From assembly GCA_965198755.1 (NCBI GenBank), contig OZ240673.1:1426001-1490000 (forward strand): a stretch of 64,000 bases of DNA. The letters run 5' to 3'. The position numbers were made by a program, and so were the translations under genes. Positions within the stretch are counted from its first letter, which is position 1; the number at the start of each line of letters is the position of its first letter. Shown piece after piece: positions 1-8,762 of the stretch. Source of the stretch: BOG-908 sp963692875. Lineage in GTDB: Bacteria; Pseudomonadota; Alphaproteobacteria; Acetobacterales; Acetobacteraceae. Below the pieces are notes generated by a model that worked only from the letters and a program-made list of their open reading frames with translations, did not search any database and had not been told where the DNA came from.

Positions 1-1283
1 CGCATTTCGACCTGCCGATCGCGCTCGCCATCCTCGCCGCCATGGAGGTGTTGCCCCGAGAGGACGTCGGCCACTACGCCGCCATCGGCGAGCTCTCGCT
101 GGACGGCACCATCACCCCGGTGGCCGGCGTGCTGCCGGCCGCCATCGGCGCCGGCGAGCTCGAACTCGGCCTGATCTGCCCCGGCAGCCAGGGCGGCGAG
201 GCCGCCTGGGCCGGCAACGTCGAAGTGCTCGCAGCCCCCAACCTGCTCTGCCTGCTGAACCATTTCCGCGGCACCCAGGTGCTCGAACCGCCTAACACCG
301 CCGGCATCGCCGCCCCGCCGCCGGCTCCCGACCTGGCCCATGTCCGCGGCATGGAGACGGCCCGCCGCGCACTCGAGATAGCCGCCGCCGGCGCGCACAA
401 CCTGATGCTGATCGGCCCGCCGGGTGCCGGCAAGTCCATGCTCGCCGCGCGCCTGCCCGGGCTGCTGCCCGACCTACTGCCGGCAGAGGCGCTGGAGGTC
501 AGCATGATCCACAGCGTGGCGGGCATGCTGGACGGCGGCCGCCTGCTGCGCCGCCCGCCGTTCCGCGAACCGCACCACGCGTCCAGCCAGGCCGCCATCG
601 CCGGCGGCGGCGCCCGGGCGCGGCCCGGCGAGGTCAGCCTGGCGCACCGCGGCGTGCTGTTCCTCGACGAACTGCCCGAGTTCCCCCGCGCGGTGCTGGA
701 AACCCTGCGCCAGCCGCTGGAGTGCGGCCGCACCACGGTCGCGCGCGCCGCCGCCCACGTCACCTACCCTGCCCGCTTCCAGCTGGTCGCCGCGATGAAC
801 CCGTGCCGCTGCGGCCACCTCGGCGACGGCGAGCGAGAATGCGGCAAGGCGCCACGCTGCGGCGAGGACTACCTGGCCAAGATCAGCGGGCCGATGCTGG
901 ACCGTATCGACTTAACCGTGCACGTGCAGGCGGTCTCGGCCGCCGAGCTCTCCCGCGCACCGGCCGGCGAGCCCAGCGCCGCGGTCGCCGCGCGTGTTGC
1001 CATCGCGCGCGCCGCACAGCGCAACCGCGGCGGCGCGGACGGGCCGTTCACCAACGCGGAGGTCGACGGCAACGCCATCGACCTGACCGCGGACGCACGC
1101 GCGCTCGCGGAACAGGCGATGGCGCGGCTCAATCTTTCGCCGCGCGGGTTCACGCGCACGTTGCGGGTAGCGCGGACCATTGCGGACTTGGCGCGCTCGC
1201 CGGTTGTGCGGCGGCAGGACGTGGCAGAGGCGCTGGCGTTCCGGGGGCGGACCTACGCGTTGCCGTTGCGGAAGTCGGCTTAA
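1..1283 (+). CDS. comM: ComM/YifB family Mg-chelatase-like AAA+ ATPase (5' end outside window)
   Basis: The reading frame is already open at position 3, before the first internal ATG at 42, so the gene enters from outside and lacks roughly its first 90 residues. Counting from that ATG, a Walker A motif (GPPGAGKS) is at 125-132 and a Walker B segment (GVLFLDELPEF) near 205. The NPCRCG stretch with two further cysteines is typical of the family. Members are AAA+ ATPases related to magnesium chelatase. In naturally transformable bacteria ComM is a helicase that extends heteroduplex DNA during recombination. The TAA stop runs straight into a repeat element. Family assignment is secure, but competence in this organism is unproven. 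Confidence 0.93.
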   Translation, partial: HFDLPIALAILAAMEVLPREDVGHYAAIGELSLDGTITPVAGVLPAAIGAGELELGLICPGSQGGEAAWAGNVEVLAAPNLLCLLNHFRGTQVLEPPNTAGIAAPPPAPDLAHVRGMETARRALEIAAAGAHNLMLIGPPGAGKSMLAARLPGLLPDLLPAEALEVSMIHSVAGMLDGGRLLRRPPFREPHHASSQAAIAGGGARARPGEVSLAHRGVLFLDELPEFPRAVLETLRQPLECGRTTVARAAAHVTYPARFQLVAAMNPCRCGHLGDGERECGKAPRCGEDYLAKISGPMLDRIDLTVHVQAVSAAELSRAPAGEPSAAVAARVAIARAAQRNRGGADGPFTNAEVDGNAIDLTADARALAEQAMARLNLSPRGFTRTLRVARTIADLARSPVVRRQDVAEALAFRGRTYALPLRKSA

Positions 1284-1417
1284 GCAAGCAAGCGGTTCTT
1301 TTTTGAAAAAAAGAACCAAAAAACTTTTGTCCTGGCTGTCGCGGACCGTTCAGCCGGCGTGTACCCCAGGGAACAAAAGTTTTTTGCTTCTTTTTTTCAA
1401 AAAAGAAGGCCTTCCTT
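1284..1417. repeat. Intergenic nested-palindrome repeat, copy 1 (complete)
   Basis: Left arm is a GGTTC/GAACC hairpin at 1293-1317. The centre contains CTGTCGCGGA. The right arm is an inverted hairpin ending GAAGGCCTTCCTT. The preceding stop codon TAA (1281-1283) forms TAAGCAAGCAAGC with the element. The left arm is GGTTC-type although the left centre half is the CTGTCGCGG type, which shows arm/centre shuffling compared with copy 3. Confidence 0.9.
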
Positions 1418-1599
1418 ATCTTCAAAAGAAGATCAACCCCAGGACCGAAGCCAACGAACCGCGCGCAACAGCCGGTCATCGTTAAGCAGGCCGGTATCCC
1501 GCAGGACTGGCGGCCCAACCGGCGATGCGTTTTATACCCGCCCGAGGCAGGGTAAAAGTCGACTGTAATCGAAGACCTGCCGGTTCGGGGAGAACGTCG

Positions 1600-3126
1600 A
1601 TGACTGACGGGCAGGACAGCACACGCGACGGTTCGCGAGGCTGGCTGTTGGCGCTTGCAGGTTTCCGGACAACGCTCGAGCGGGCGTGTTTCGTGGGTTG
1701 TCTGTCTGGCGTCGTGTTGGGCTGGCCGTCCGCGGGCCGGGCGCAGCAGGCTCCCGCCCAGACACAGGGCCAGGCATCGGGCAGTGGCCAGAACGGGGTC
1801 GGCTTTCCGGGCGCCACCTCGTCGGCCGGCGTCACCACCAGCGAGGGCGAGAACGCCAAGCCCGCCACCACCGAAGTCTCGCTCCCCGCCGGCTACTGGC
1901 AGATCACGCCGGGCATCACCGCGCAGCTTAACTACGTCTCCGAATCAGCCGGCAACGTATCCGGCGGCATCAAGCAGGGTGCGGACTACGCCGACCAGTT
2001 CCTGGTGGGTGTGGACGCAGACCTGGGCAAGCTCGCCGGCATCACAGGTGCGACGATCCACCTCGTCGGCACCAACCGCGACGGCCGCAACCTAGCCGCC
2101 GATGACACCGGCAACAGCCTCTCGGTGCAGGAGATCTATGACGGGTCGGAGGAAGACAGGCTCACCATCCTGACCTACGAGCAGAAACTGTTCTCTGACC
2201 GCGTCGAATTCGAAGTGGGCCGCCTGCCCTCGCAGGGCGCGTTCCTCACCTCGCCGCTGTACTGCGACTTCCAGAACAACGCCACCTGCGGCAGCCCGCA
2301 CATCGTCTACTCCTCCGGCGGGTTCATCGACTTTCCAGCCGCCGTCTGGGGCGGGCACGTGAAGCTGTTCCTCACCGACGCGGTGTTCCTGCACGTCGGC
2401 GCGTTCGAGGAACAACCCAAGGTCCAGGGTCCCGGCGACCACGGCCTGGACTTCGGCCTGGACGGCTCAACCGGCGTGCTGGTGCCCGTCGAGTTCGGCT
2501 ACACCACCACCGCGAAAAACGACGCCTATCCGCGCAACTACGCCATCGGCGCGCTGGTCGACCAGTCCACCTACGCCGACCCGGTGCGCGACGTAGCCGG
2601 CGGACGCGCGCTGCTCACCGGGCTGCCGGCGCAGCAGGATTTCGGCCGCTCGCTGGTCTATGCCCGCTTCGACCAGACGGTCTATCGCCCGGACACCACC
2701 ACGCCGCGGGGCCTGGCCGTGTTCGGCTTCTTTGGCGGCACCGGCAGCGGACGCACGACGACGGATTTCCAACTCGAGCTGGGCGCCGTCTGGACGGGCC
2801 CGCTCGCCGCGCGGCCGCTGGACACGCTGGGCCTGGTGGTGACGGACCAGCAATTCTCCGCACTCGCACTGTCGAATGAGCGTGCGGCGCGAGCCTTGGT
2901 CGGCCTGTCGCCCGGCGGCGTGCCGAGCAACGAGACGATCGTCGAGCTGAACTACGGCGTGCAGGTCGCACCTTGGCTGCGAATCATGCCGAATGTCCAA
3001 TTCATCACCGGCGTAGACAATCTGGACGAGCCTTACCGGCGCTTGTTCATTCCCGACACGTTCGTGCTCGGCGCCAAGGTGCAGGTGGATTTCCTGACGT
3101 TGGCGGGGCTGGCGAAAGGGTCGTGA
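1600..3126 (+). CDS. OprB-like carbohydrate-selective porin
   Basis: Predicted outer-membrane beta-barrel of 508 residues, probably for uptake of sugars or other small solutes. The start is set at ATG 1600 because GGGGAGAA lies just upstream; an in-frame ATG at 1525 has no such site. A hydrophobic signal region ends near residue 50 (SAGRAQQ), followed by a low-complexity linker. Alternating amphipathic strands follow, with features common in OprB-type porins (TPGITAQLNY near the mature N-terminus, a late VAPWLRIMPNVQFI segment). It stands alone between repeats. Substrate cannot be read from sequence. Confidence 0.8.
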   Translation: MTDGQDSTRDGSRGWLLALAGFRTTLERACFVGCLSGVVLGWPSAGRAQQAPAQTQGQASGSGQNGVGFPGATSSAGVTTSEGENAKPATTEVSLPAGYWQITPGITAQLNYVSESAGNVSGGIKQGADYADQFLVGVDADLGKLAGITGATIHLVGTNRDGRNLAADDTGNSLSVQEIYDGSEEDRLTILTYEQKLFSDRVEFEVGRLPSQGAFLTSPLYCDFQNNATCGSPHIVYSSGGFIDFPAAVWGGHVKLFLTDAVFLHVGAFEEQPKVQGPGDHGLDFGLDGSTGVLVPVEFGYTTTAKNDAYPRNYAIGALVDQSTYADPVRDVAGGRALLTGLPAQQDFGRSLVYARFDQTVYRPDTTTPRGLAVFGFFGGTGSGRTTTDFQLELGAVWTGPLAARPLDTLGLVVTDQQFSALALSNERAARALVGLSPGGVPSNETIVELNYGVQVAPWLRIMPNVQFITGVDNLDEPYRRLFIPDTFVLGAKVQVDFLTLAGLAKGS

Positions 3127-3210
3127 AAGCAAGCGCTTCTTCGAGAAAAAGAAGCAAAAAGCTTTGTTGCGGCTGTCGCGGATTTTTCAGGAAAGATCCG
3201 CGACAGCCCG
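3127..3210. repeat. Nested-palindrome repeat, half copy 2a
   Basis: Starts directly after the porin stop (TGAAAGCAAGC). It has a GCTTC/GAAGC hairpin and then GGCTGTCGCGGAT, which pairs with ATCCGCGACAGCC across a short spacer. The right arm is missing. Confidence 0.8.
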
Positions 3211-3259
3211 ACCATACGGTCGGTCCTAAGCTTTGGCTCCTCGAAGTCCGGCAAGGAAA

Positions 3260-3412
3260 GCAAGGCCTGCTTTTTCAAAAAAAGCAGCAAAAAACTTTTG
3301 CTGCGGCTGTCGCGGAGTTTCCTGCAGCGCGCACCTTGGGGAACAAAAGTTTTCAAAAAAGAACCGCTTGTCTGGCTCTGGTTACCGAAGACATCGCACC
3401 GCCTGGTATTAC
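3260..3412. repeat. Nested-palindrome repeat, copy 2b with an outer extension
   Basis: Left arm stem is CCTGC/GCAGC, the centre carries CTGTCGCGG, and the right arm has lost part of its hairpin (AAAAGTTTTCAAAAAAGAACC). The sequence continues to CCTGGTATTAC at 3402-3412, similar to the outer ends of the copies near 22.1, 38.4 and 51.2 kb. It overlaps the stop codon of the leftward gene at 3409. Confidence 0.75.
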
Positions 3413-4209
3413 TTTGCCTTCAGCAGCTCCCGCATGCTGTTCAACCACTTGGCCGCCTCGTTCGCCGCCTCGCTGTTGCCGTGCTTGTCGGGATGCAGCA
3501 GCTTCAGCATCGATTTCAGCCTAGCGTCGTCCAGCCCCAGCTGTTCCATGGCACCGAGTGCCGACTGCGCGTGCGCCAGAGTCGTCACCTGGGCCTGCAG
3601 GGTCGCGATCTGCCGCAACAGCTTGGCCTCGCGAGCCGCCGGCATCTTCTCGCGCGCAACCACCGGGCCCGGCGGCCGGTCGAACTCCGGGTGAATGGCG
3701 TGCTCCGGCACGGACGCGTCCACGAACTCGGTGATCGCGGTCTCCGCGGCCGGCCAGAACATCGCAGTCGCGGATTTGTCGTCCGCGCGGACGACGCAGG
3801 CCCGCAGGCCGAGCTCGATCACCTCACGGCGCAATTTGTTGGCGGCGCGTTGTTTCAGCTTGGCGGCCGGCAGCTCGGCAAAGAACAGCACCGGGCCGGA
3901 TTCGAAGAGGAACTTGCTCCTGCAGCTGGCGATCGCCCGGCGGGTGCCGTAGGTGTCCAGCAGCTTGGCCAGCTTTCCGGCGACGCGCTTGGGTGCCAAC
4001 TCGACCGCCTTGCCGCCGGCGGCGTCCGGCGCCGTCCGGTCGATGATGTGGAACACCTGCTTGCGCAGCCCGTCCAGCTTCGGAAAGCTGAAGGTGACCA
4101 CCTCCGCATCTGCCAGCACGGACGGCTCGAACCAGGGCGCGTCGGACCAGCCCCCGAACGCCAGGAGGGACGGCGCCGGTGTGTTGTCTGACGGAGCTTT
4201 CGACGCCAT
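3409..4209 (-). CDS. Conserved hypothetical protein with C-terminal J-domain-like HPD segment
   Basis: 266 residues. The first 170 or so resemble no domain I recognise, and no signal peptide or membrane segment is visible. A short helical stretch follows (about 190-220). The last 45 residues read LKSMLKLLHPDKHGNS, then a helix ending in WLNSMRELLKAK. The HPD tripeptide at 239-241 between two helices is the signature by which J-domain proteins stimulate Hsp70 ATPase, so a DnaK co-chaperone role is plausible. The J-like region is shorter than a canonical J domain (about 70 residues). Start is the ATG at 4209. Convergent with the porin. Confidence 0.72.
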   Translation of the reverse strand: MASKAPSDNTPAPSLLAFGGWSDAPWFEPSVLADAEVVTFSFPKLDGLRKQVFHIIDRTAPDAAGGKAVELAPKRVAGKLAKLLDTYGTRRAIASCRSKFLFESGPVLFFAELPAAKLKQRAANKLRREVIELGLRACVVRADDKSATAMFWPAAETAITEFVDASVPEHAIHPEFDRPPGPVVAREKMPAAREAKLLRQIATLQAQVTTLAHAQSALGAMEQLGLDDARLKSMLKLLHPDKHGNSEAANEAAKWLNSMRELLKAK

Positions 4210-4272
4210 GGCGGTTCCGGATGCGCGAGGCGCGAGCTTAGCTTGACCGGCGCAGGACGGTAAGCACCCCAG

Positions 4273-4406
4273 AAAGCAAGGCCTTCTTTTCTGAAGAAAA
4301 GAAGCAAAAGACTTTTATCACGGCTGTCGCGGACCTCTCCGCGCGGCACAACCAAGGGAACAAAAGTTTTTTGGTTCTTTTTTTCAAAAAAGAACCGCTT
4401 GCTTTC
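4273..4406. repeat. Nested-palindrome repeat, copy 3 (complete)
   Basis: Left arm is CTTCTTTTCTGAAGAAAAGAAG, the centre is GGCTGTCGCGGAC...CCAAGGGAAC, and the right arm is GGTTC-type. The right end touches the stop codon of the RND permease (TAAGAAAGCAAGC on the minus strand). Confidence 0.9.
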
Positions 4407-7400
4407 TTACTCCGAAGCCACCGCCACCCCACGCAAATCCGGCCCGCGCGCATACGCCGGTTCCGCCACGTGCCGCCGCGCCAGCACCACGTAGAACGAC
4501 GGCACCACGAAAAGCGTGAACAGCGTGCCGATCGCCAGCCCCGAGGCGATGACCAGCCCCATCGAAAAGCGCGCTGCCGAACCGGCGCCGGTGGCGAACA
4601 CCAGCGGCGCCACGCCCAACACCATCGCTGCCGTGGTCATCAGGATCGGCCGCAGCCGCAGCAATGCCGCGTGCTCGATGGCGGCCCGCTTAGTCTCGCC
4701 AAGCGCCTGCCGCTCGTTGGCCACTTCGACCATCAGGATGCCGTGCTTGCTGATCAGCCCCATCAGCGTCACCAGCCCCACTTCGGAGTAGATGTTCAGC
4801 GTCGCACCGTGCACGCCGAAGTAGATGAACAGCAGCGCACCGGCGAGCGACATCGGCACCGAGACCAGGATGATCAGCGGGTCGCGGAAGCTGCCGAACA
4901 GTGCGGCGAGCGAGAGATAGATCACCACCACCGCGAAGCCGAAGGTGGCGGCGAAGCCGGAGGATTCCTGGACGAACTGGCGCATCGGCCCGCGCTGGTC
5001 AGTGGCGTAGTCTGGCGGCAGCACCTGCGCCGCGATGCGGTCCAGTGCAGCCAGCGCCTCGCCCTGGCTCACGCCGGCCTCCAGCACGCCGCTGAAAGCG
5101 GCGCCGTTCTGCTGCTGGAAGTGATTGATCTGCTCGGGCACCGTCGCCGTCTCGATGCGGGCGACAGCGGAGAGCGGCACCGGCACGCCGCCGATGGTGG
5201 CGATGGTGTAGGACCGCAGCTGGTCCGGGTTCAGCCGCGCGCTGCGCTTGACCTCGGGGATCACCTTGTAGGAGCGGCCGGCGTAGTCGAAGTAGTTGAC
5301 GTAGCCGCCGCTCAGCAACGTGTTCAGCACGCCGCCGATGGTGGTCATGTCGAGCCCGAGTGCGGCCACCTTGTTGCGGTCGATCACCACGGTGGCCTGC
5401 GGCAGGTCGATCTTGAGGTCGCGGTCGATATAGGCGAACAGGCCGGTCTTCTTTGCCGCCTCGAGGAACCGGCGCGAGACGGTGTCGAGCTCGCTGAACG
5501 GGCGCGTCGTCTTGATCACGTAGCCGACCGGCAGGTCGCCGAAGCTGCCGGGCAGCGGCGAGGCGCGGAAGGCGGCCAGGTCCTCGCCGGCGACTCCGGC
5601 CAGCTTGGTCTGCAGCTCGGTCAGGATGTCGGTCTCGCTGCGGGTGCGCTCGGCGAAGCTCTTTAGACTCAGGCCGCCGCCGGACTGCCCGGGGCCGTCG
5701 AAATGGTAGTAGCTGTGGTTCTCCGGCAGTCCGAGGATGATGTCGGAGATCTGCTTGTCATACAGCCGCAGCTGGTCGATCGTGGCCGTGGGCGAGACAG
5801 AGCCGCCGAGCTCGATGCTGCCGGTGTCCTCCTGCGGCGCCAGCTCGCTCTTGGCGCCGGCATACAGCACGTAGCTGCCGGCCAGCACCAGCACGCCAAA
5901 GGCGATCATCACCACCCGCAGCGAGAGCGCGACGCGCAGCAGCTTCAGGTAGGCGCGCTGCACCGGCCCGGTGCCGCTGCGCCGTGCCTCCGGCGGGGTG
6001 GCGCGCAGCATGAACCGGCACATCATCGGCGAGAGCGTCAGCGCCAGCACCGCCGAGACGGTGACGCTGCCCACCAGCGTGAGCGCGAACTCGCGGAACA
6101 ACGCGCCGGTCAGCCCAGAGCGCAACGCGATCGGCACGTAGACGGCGATCAGCACCACCGTCATCGCCACGATCGGGCCGGCCAGGCTGCGTGCCGAGCG
6201 CAATGCCGCGTCGAGCGGCGGCGTGCCTTCGGATAGCTCACGGCTGACGTTCTCCACCACGATGATGGCGTCGTCGACCACCAGCCCGGTCGCCAGCACC
6301 AGGGCGAGCAGCGTCAGCAGGTTGATGGAAAAGCCGAACAGCACCAGGATCGCGAAGGTGCCGATCAGCGAGAGCGGTATGGTGATCACCGGTATCAGCG
6401 AGGCGCGCGCCGAGCGCAGGAACGCGAACACCACCAGCGCCACGATGGCCAGGCTCTCCACCAGCGTTTTCACCACCTCGCCGATCGACGCACGCACGTT
6501 GGCGGTCACGTCCTTGGCGATGGCGCCGTGCAGCCCCTGCGGCAGGTCGGCTTCCAGCGCATGGAACTTGGCGCGCACACGGCCCACCACATCGAGCACG
6601 TTGGCGTCCGGCACCGTCTCGATGTCGACCAGCACCGCGTTCTTTCCGTTGTACAGCAGGGACTGCGAGTAGTCGTCCGCCCCCAGCTCCACCTGCGCCA
6701 CGTCGCCCAGCCGCACGATGGCACCGTTCGACTGCCGGATCACCAGGTCGCGGAACTCCGGCAGCGTGTGCACGCCGGTGGTGATGCCCAGCGGCACGGA
6801 CACCATCTGGCCGGTGGTGCTGCCGGCACCGCTGGTAAAGTTGTTGGCCGTCATCGCCGCGGACACGTCGGCCGCGGTCAACCCGTGCGCCGCCATCCGG
6901 TTCGGATCCAGCCAGGCGCGCACGGCAAAGTTCTGCGCGCCCCAGATGTCGGCCAGCTGCACGCCAGGAGTGGACTGCATCTGCGGCTGCACCACGCGCG
7001 CGAGATAGTCGGTGATCTGCTCCGGCGTCATGATGTCGCTGGTGAACGCCAGGATCATGGTGCCACCCTGGCCTGCGGACTCCATGTGGATGCTGGGCGT
7101 TTGCGATTCGCGCGGGAGCTGGTCGTGCACCGAGCTGATCTTGGTCTGTATCTCGGTCAGCGCGCGGTCGGGGTCCTGGTTGAGCCGCAGGTGCACGTAG
7201 ATCTGGCTGCTCGACGTCATGCTGGTGCTGCTGAGGTAGTCGATGCCGTCTACCTGGGCGATGGCGTTCTCCAGCGGCGTGGTGATGAAGCCGGCCACCG
7301 TGTTGGCATCGGCGCCGTAATAGGTGGTGTCCACCTCGATCATCGCGTGCACCGTTTTCGGGAACTGGCGCACCGGCAGGCTCTGCTCGGAGCGCAGGCC

Positions 7401-7475
7401 GACCAGCAGGATGAACACGCTGACCACCACCGCCAGCACCGGCTTGAGGATGAACACGTCGGTCAGGCCGCGCAT
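4407..7475 (-). CDS. RND-family multidrug efflux permease (HAE1/AcrB type)
   Basis: 1022 residues, the usual length for an inner-membrane proton/drug antiporter of the resistance-nodulation-division superfamily. The N-terminus enters the membrane at once (LKPVLAVVVSVFILLVG). Two large periplasmic loops separate a first helix from a bundle near 330-470 and a second bundle near 850-1000, the standard 12-helix layout. The proton-relay motif GLVVDDAIIVVENV is present in TM4. It starts 4 bases after the adaptor gene stops, so it is translated from the same message as the adaptor and outer-membrane factor upstream. The drug range is unknown. Confidence 0.95.
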   Translation of the reverse strand: MRGLTDVFILKPVLAVVVSVFILLVGLRSEQSLPVRQFPKTVHAMIEVDTTYYGADANTVAGFITTPLENAIAQVDGIDYLSSTSMTSSSQIYVHLRLNQDPDRALTEIQTKISSVHDQLPRESQTPSIHMESAGQGGTMILAFTSDIMTPEQITDYLARVVQPQMQSTPGVQLADIWGAQNFAVRAWLDPNRMAAHGLTAADVSAAMTANNFTSGAGSTTGQMVSVPLGITTGVHTLPEFRDLVIRQSNGAIVRLGDVAQVELGADDYSQSLLYNGKNAVLVDIETVPDANVLDVVGRVRAKFHALEADLPQGLHGAIAKDVTANVRASIGEVVKTLVESLAIVALVVFAFLRSARASLIPVITIPLSLIGTFAILVLFGFSINLLTLLALVLATGLVVDDAIIVVENVSRELSEGTPPLDAALRSARSLAGPIVAMTVVLIAVYVPIALRSGLTGALFREFALTLVGSVTVSAVLALTLSPMMCRFMLRATPPEARRSGTGPVQRAYLKLLRVALSLRVVMIAFGVLVLAGSYVLYAGAKSELAPQEDTGSIELGGSVSPTATIDQLRLYDKQISDIILGLPENHSYYHFDGPGQSGGGLSLKSFAERTRSETDILTELQTKLAGVAGEDLAAFRASPLPGSFGDLPVGYVIKTTRPFSELDTVSRRFLEAAKKTGLFAYIDRDLKIDLPQATVVIDRNKVAALGLDMTTIGGVLNTLLSGGYVNYFDYAGRSYKVIPEVKRSARLNPDQLRSYTIATIGGVPVPLSAVARIETATVPEQINHFQQQNGAAFSGVLEAGVSQGEALAALDRIAAQVLPPDYATDQRGPMRQFVQESSGFAATFGFAVVVIYLSLAALFGSFRDPLIILVSVPMSLAGALLFIYFGVHGATLNIYSEVGLVTLMGLISKHGILMVEVANERQALGETKRAAIEHAALLRLRPILMTTAAMVLGVAPLVFATGAGSAARFSMGLVIASGLAIGTLFTLFVVPSFYVVLARRHVAEPAYARGPDLRGVAVASE

Positions 7476-7479
7476 GGGC

Positions 7480-8529
7480 TTACTCCTCCGCCGGGTGGGG
7501 GTTGGGGTCGTCGGACGGCTTCACGCTGTTGTTGACGACCACCTGCGCGCCCTGGCGCAGCTTGATCTGCCCTGCGGTGACGACGACGTCGCCGTCATGC
7601 AGGCCCTCGGTGACGGCCACCTGGTCGCCGCGCGTGGGGCCGGTGCGCACGATCACCTGACGTGCCGTCCCGTGGTCCACCACGTACACCAGGCTGCCGT
7701 ACGGGTTGTAGACGATGGCGGTGTTGGGCAGCGTCTCGTAACGATGCACCGCGCCCACGCGCAGATCAACCGTGGCGAACATGCCCGGCATCAGCACGTG
7801 GTCGGCGTTCGGCAGGCTGGCGCGCACCTGCGCCATGCGGCTGGCGGCATCCAGCTTCGGGCTGATCGCGGCGATGCGGGCGGTGAAGATGCGGCCGGGG
7901 AATGCGTCCACGTGCAGGTTCGCGTCCTCGCCCAGTTCCACCTGCGCCAGCGCCTGCTGCGGCACGTAAAAATCCACGAAGATCGGGTCCAGCGCCTGCA
8001 ACGTCACGATGGTGGTGCCCGCCGGCAGGTACTGCCCCTGATCCACCACGCGCAGGCCGAGCCGTCCTGCGAACGGCGCGCGCACGATCTTCTCGGCGGC
8101 CAGCGCCTGGGCTTGCGCCACCTGCGCGCGGGCGGAACGCAGGTGACTCTCGTCGGCGTCCACGCTGGCCTGGCTGACCGCCTGGGCGCGAAACTGCTTG
8201 GTGTCGCGCGCCAGGTTGGAGGCGGCGAGGTCGGCGGCGGCCTGCAGATCGGCCAGGTGGGCCGCGTCGTCGTTGGGGCGCAGGCGCAACAGCACGGTGC
8301 CGGCAGCCACGTCGCGGCCGGAGTCGAACTCCACGCTGTCCACCACGCCGGAGACTTCGGCCGCGAGGTCCGCGCCGCGCACCGCACGCACGCTGCCGAC
8401 CGCCTGCAGCGAGTCCTGCCAGTCGCTGCTGTGCGCGACCGTGGTGCTGACGGTGGCGGCTGGTTCCTGGGCCAGGACAGGCGCCGATAGGAACGTCACC
8501 AACAGTGCTGCGGGCCGACACGGCAGCAA
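7480..8529 (-). CDS. RND efflux periplasmic adaptor (membrane fusion protein)
   Basis: HlyD/AcrA-type adaptor joining permease to outer-membrane channel. Residues after a short signal segment (ending APVLAQ) form lipoyl and hairpin domains, with the beta-barrel motif APFAGRLGLRVVDQGQYL and the PQQAL stretch typical of the family. The start is uncertain. A TTG at 8529 gives a usable signal peptide but lies beside the repeat element and has no clear ribosome-binding site. The frame stays open through the repeats to an ATG at 8766, which overlaps the outer-membrane-factor stop as ATGA. The element may therefore have entered the original 5' end of this gene. Function is clear even though the start is not. 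Confidence 0.9.
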   Translation of the reverse strand: MLPCRPAALLVTFLSAPVLAQEPAATVSTTVAHSSDWQDSLQAVGSVRAVRGADLAAEVSGVVDSVEFDSGRDVAAGTVLLRLRPNDDAAHLADLQAAADLAASNLARDTKQFRAQAVSQASVDADESHLRSARAQVAQAQALAAEKIVRAPFAGRLGLRVVDQGQYLPAGTTIVTLQALDPIFVDFYVPQQALAQVELGEDANLHVDAFPGRIFTARIAAISPKLDAASRMAQVRASLPNADHVLMPGMFATVDLRVGAVHRYETLPNTAIVYNPYGSLVYVVDHGTARQVIVRTGPTRGDQVAVTEGLHDGDVVVTAGQIKLRQGAQVVVNNSVKPSDDPNPHPAEE

Positions 8530-8533
8530 GAAA

Positions 8534-8660
8534 GCAAGGCCTGCTTTTTTGAAAAAAAGCAGCAAAAAACTTTTGTCACGGCTGTCGCGGACTCTCCCGC
8601 AGCGCGTGGCTGAGAAAACAAAAGTTTTTTGGTTCTTTTTTTCAAAAAAGAACTGCTTGC
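8534..8660. repeat. Nested-palindrome repeat, copy 4 (complete, inside efflux operon)
   Basis: Left arm stem is CTGC/GCAG, the centre is GGCTGTCGCGGAC...GCGCGTGGCTGAGAAAAC, and the right arm is GGTTC/GAAC-type. It lies between two co-directional genes of one efflux system. Confidence 0.9.
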
Positions 8661-8762
8661 CTTTGCTGTCTTGTTCCCAAGCCCGCGCCCTGCAGGAAAC
8701 TCCGCGACAGCCGCACCAAAGTTTTTTTGCTTCTTTTTCAAAAAAAGAAGGCGCTTGCTTCT
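8661..8762. repeat. Nested-palindrome repeat, half copy 4b in tandem with copy 4
   Basis: Only a right half is recognisable: TCCGCGACAGC, CAAAGTTTTTTTG, a CTTC/GAAG hairpin, then GCGCTTGCTTC. It ends against the stop codon of the outer-membrane factor. Confidence 0.8.
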
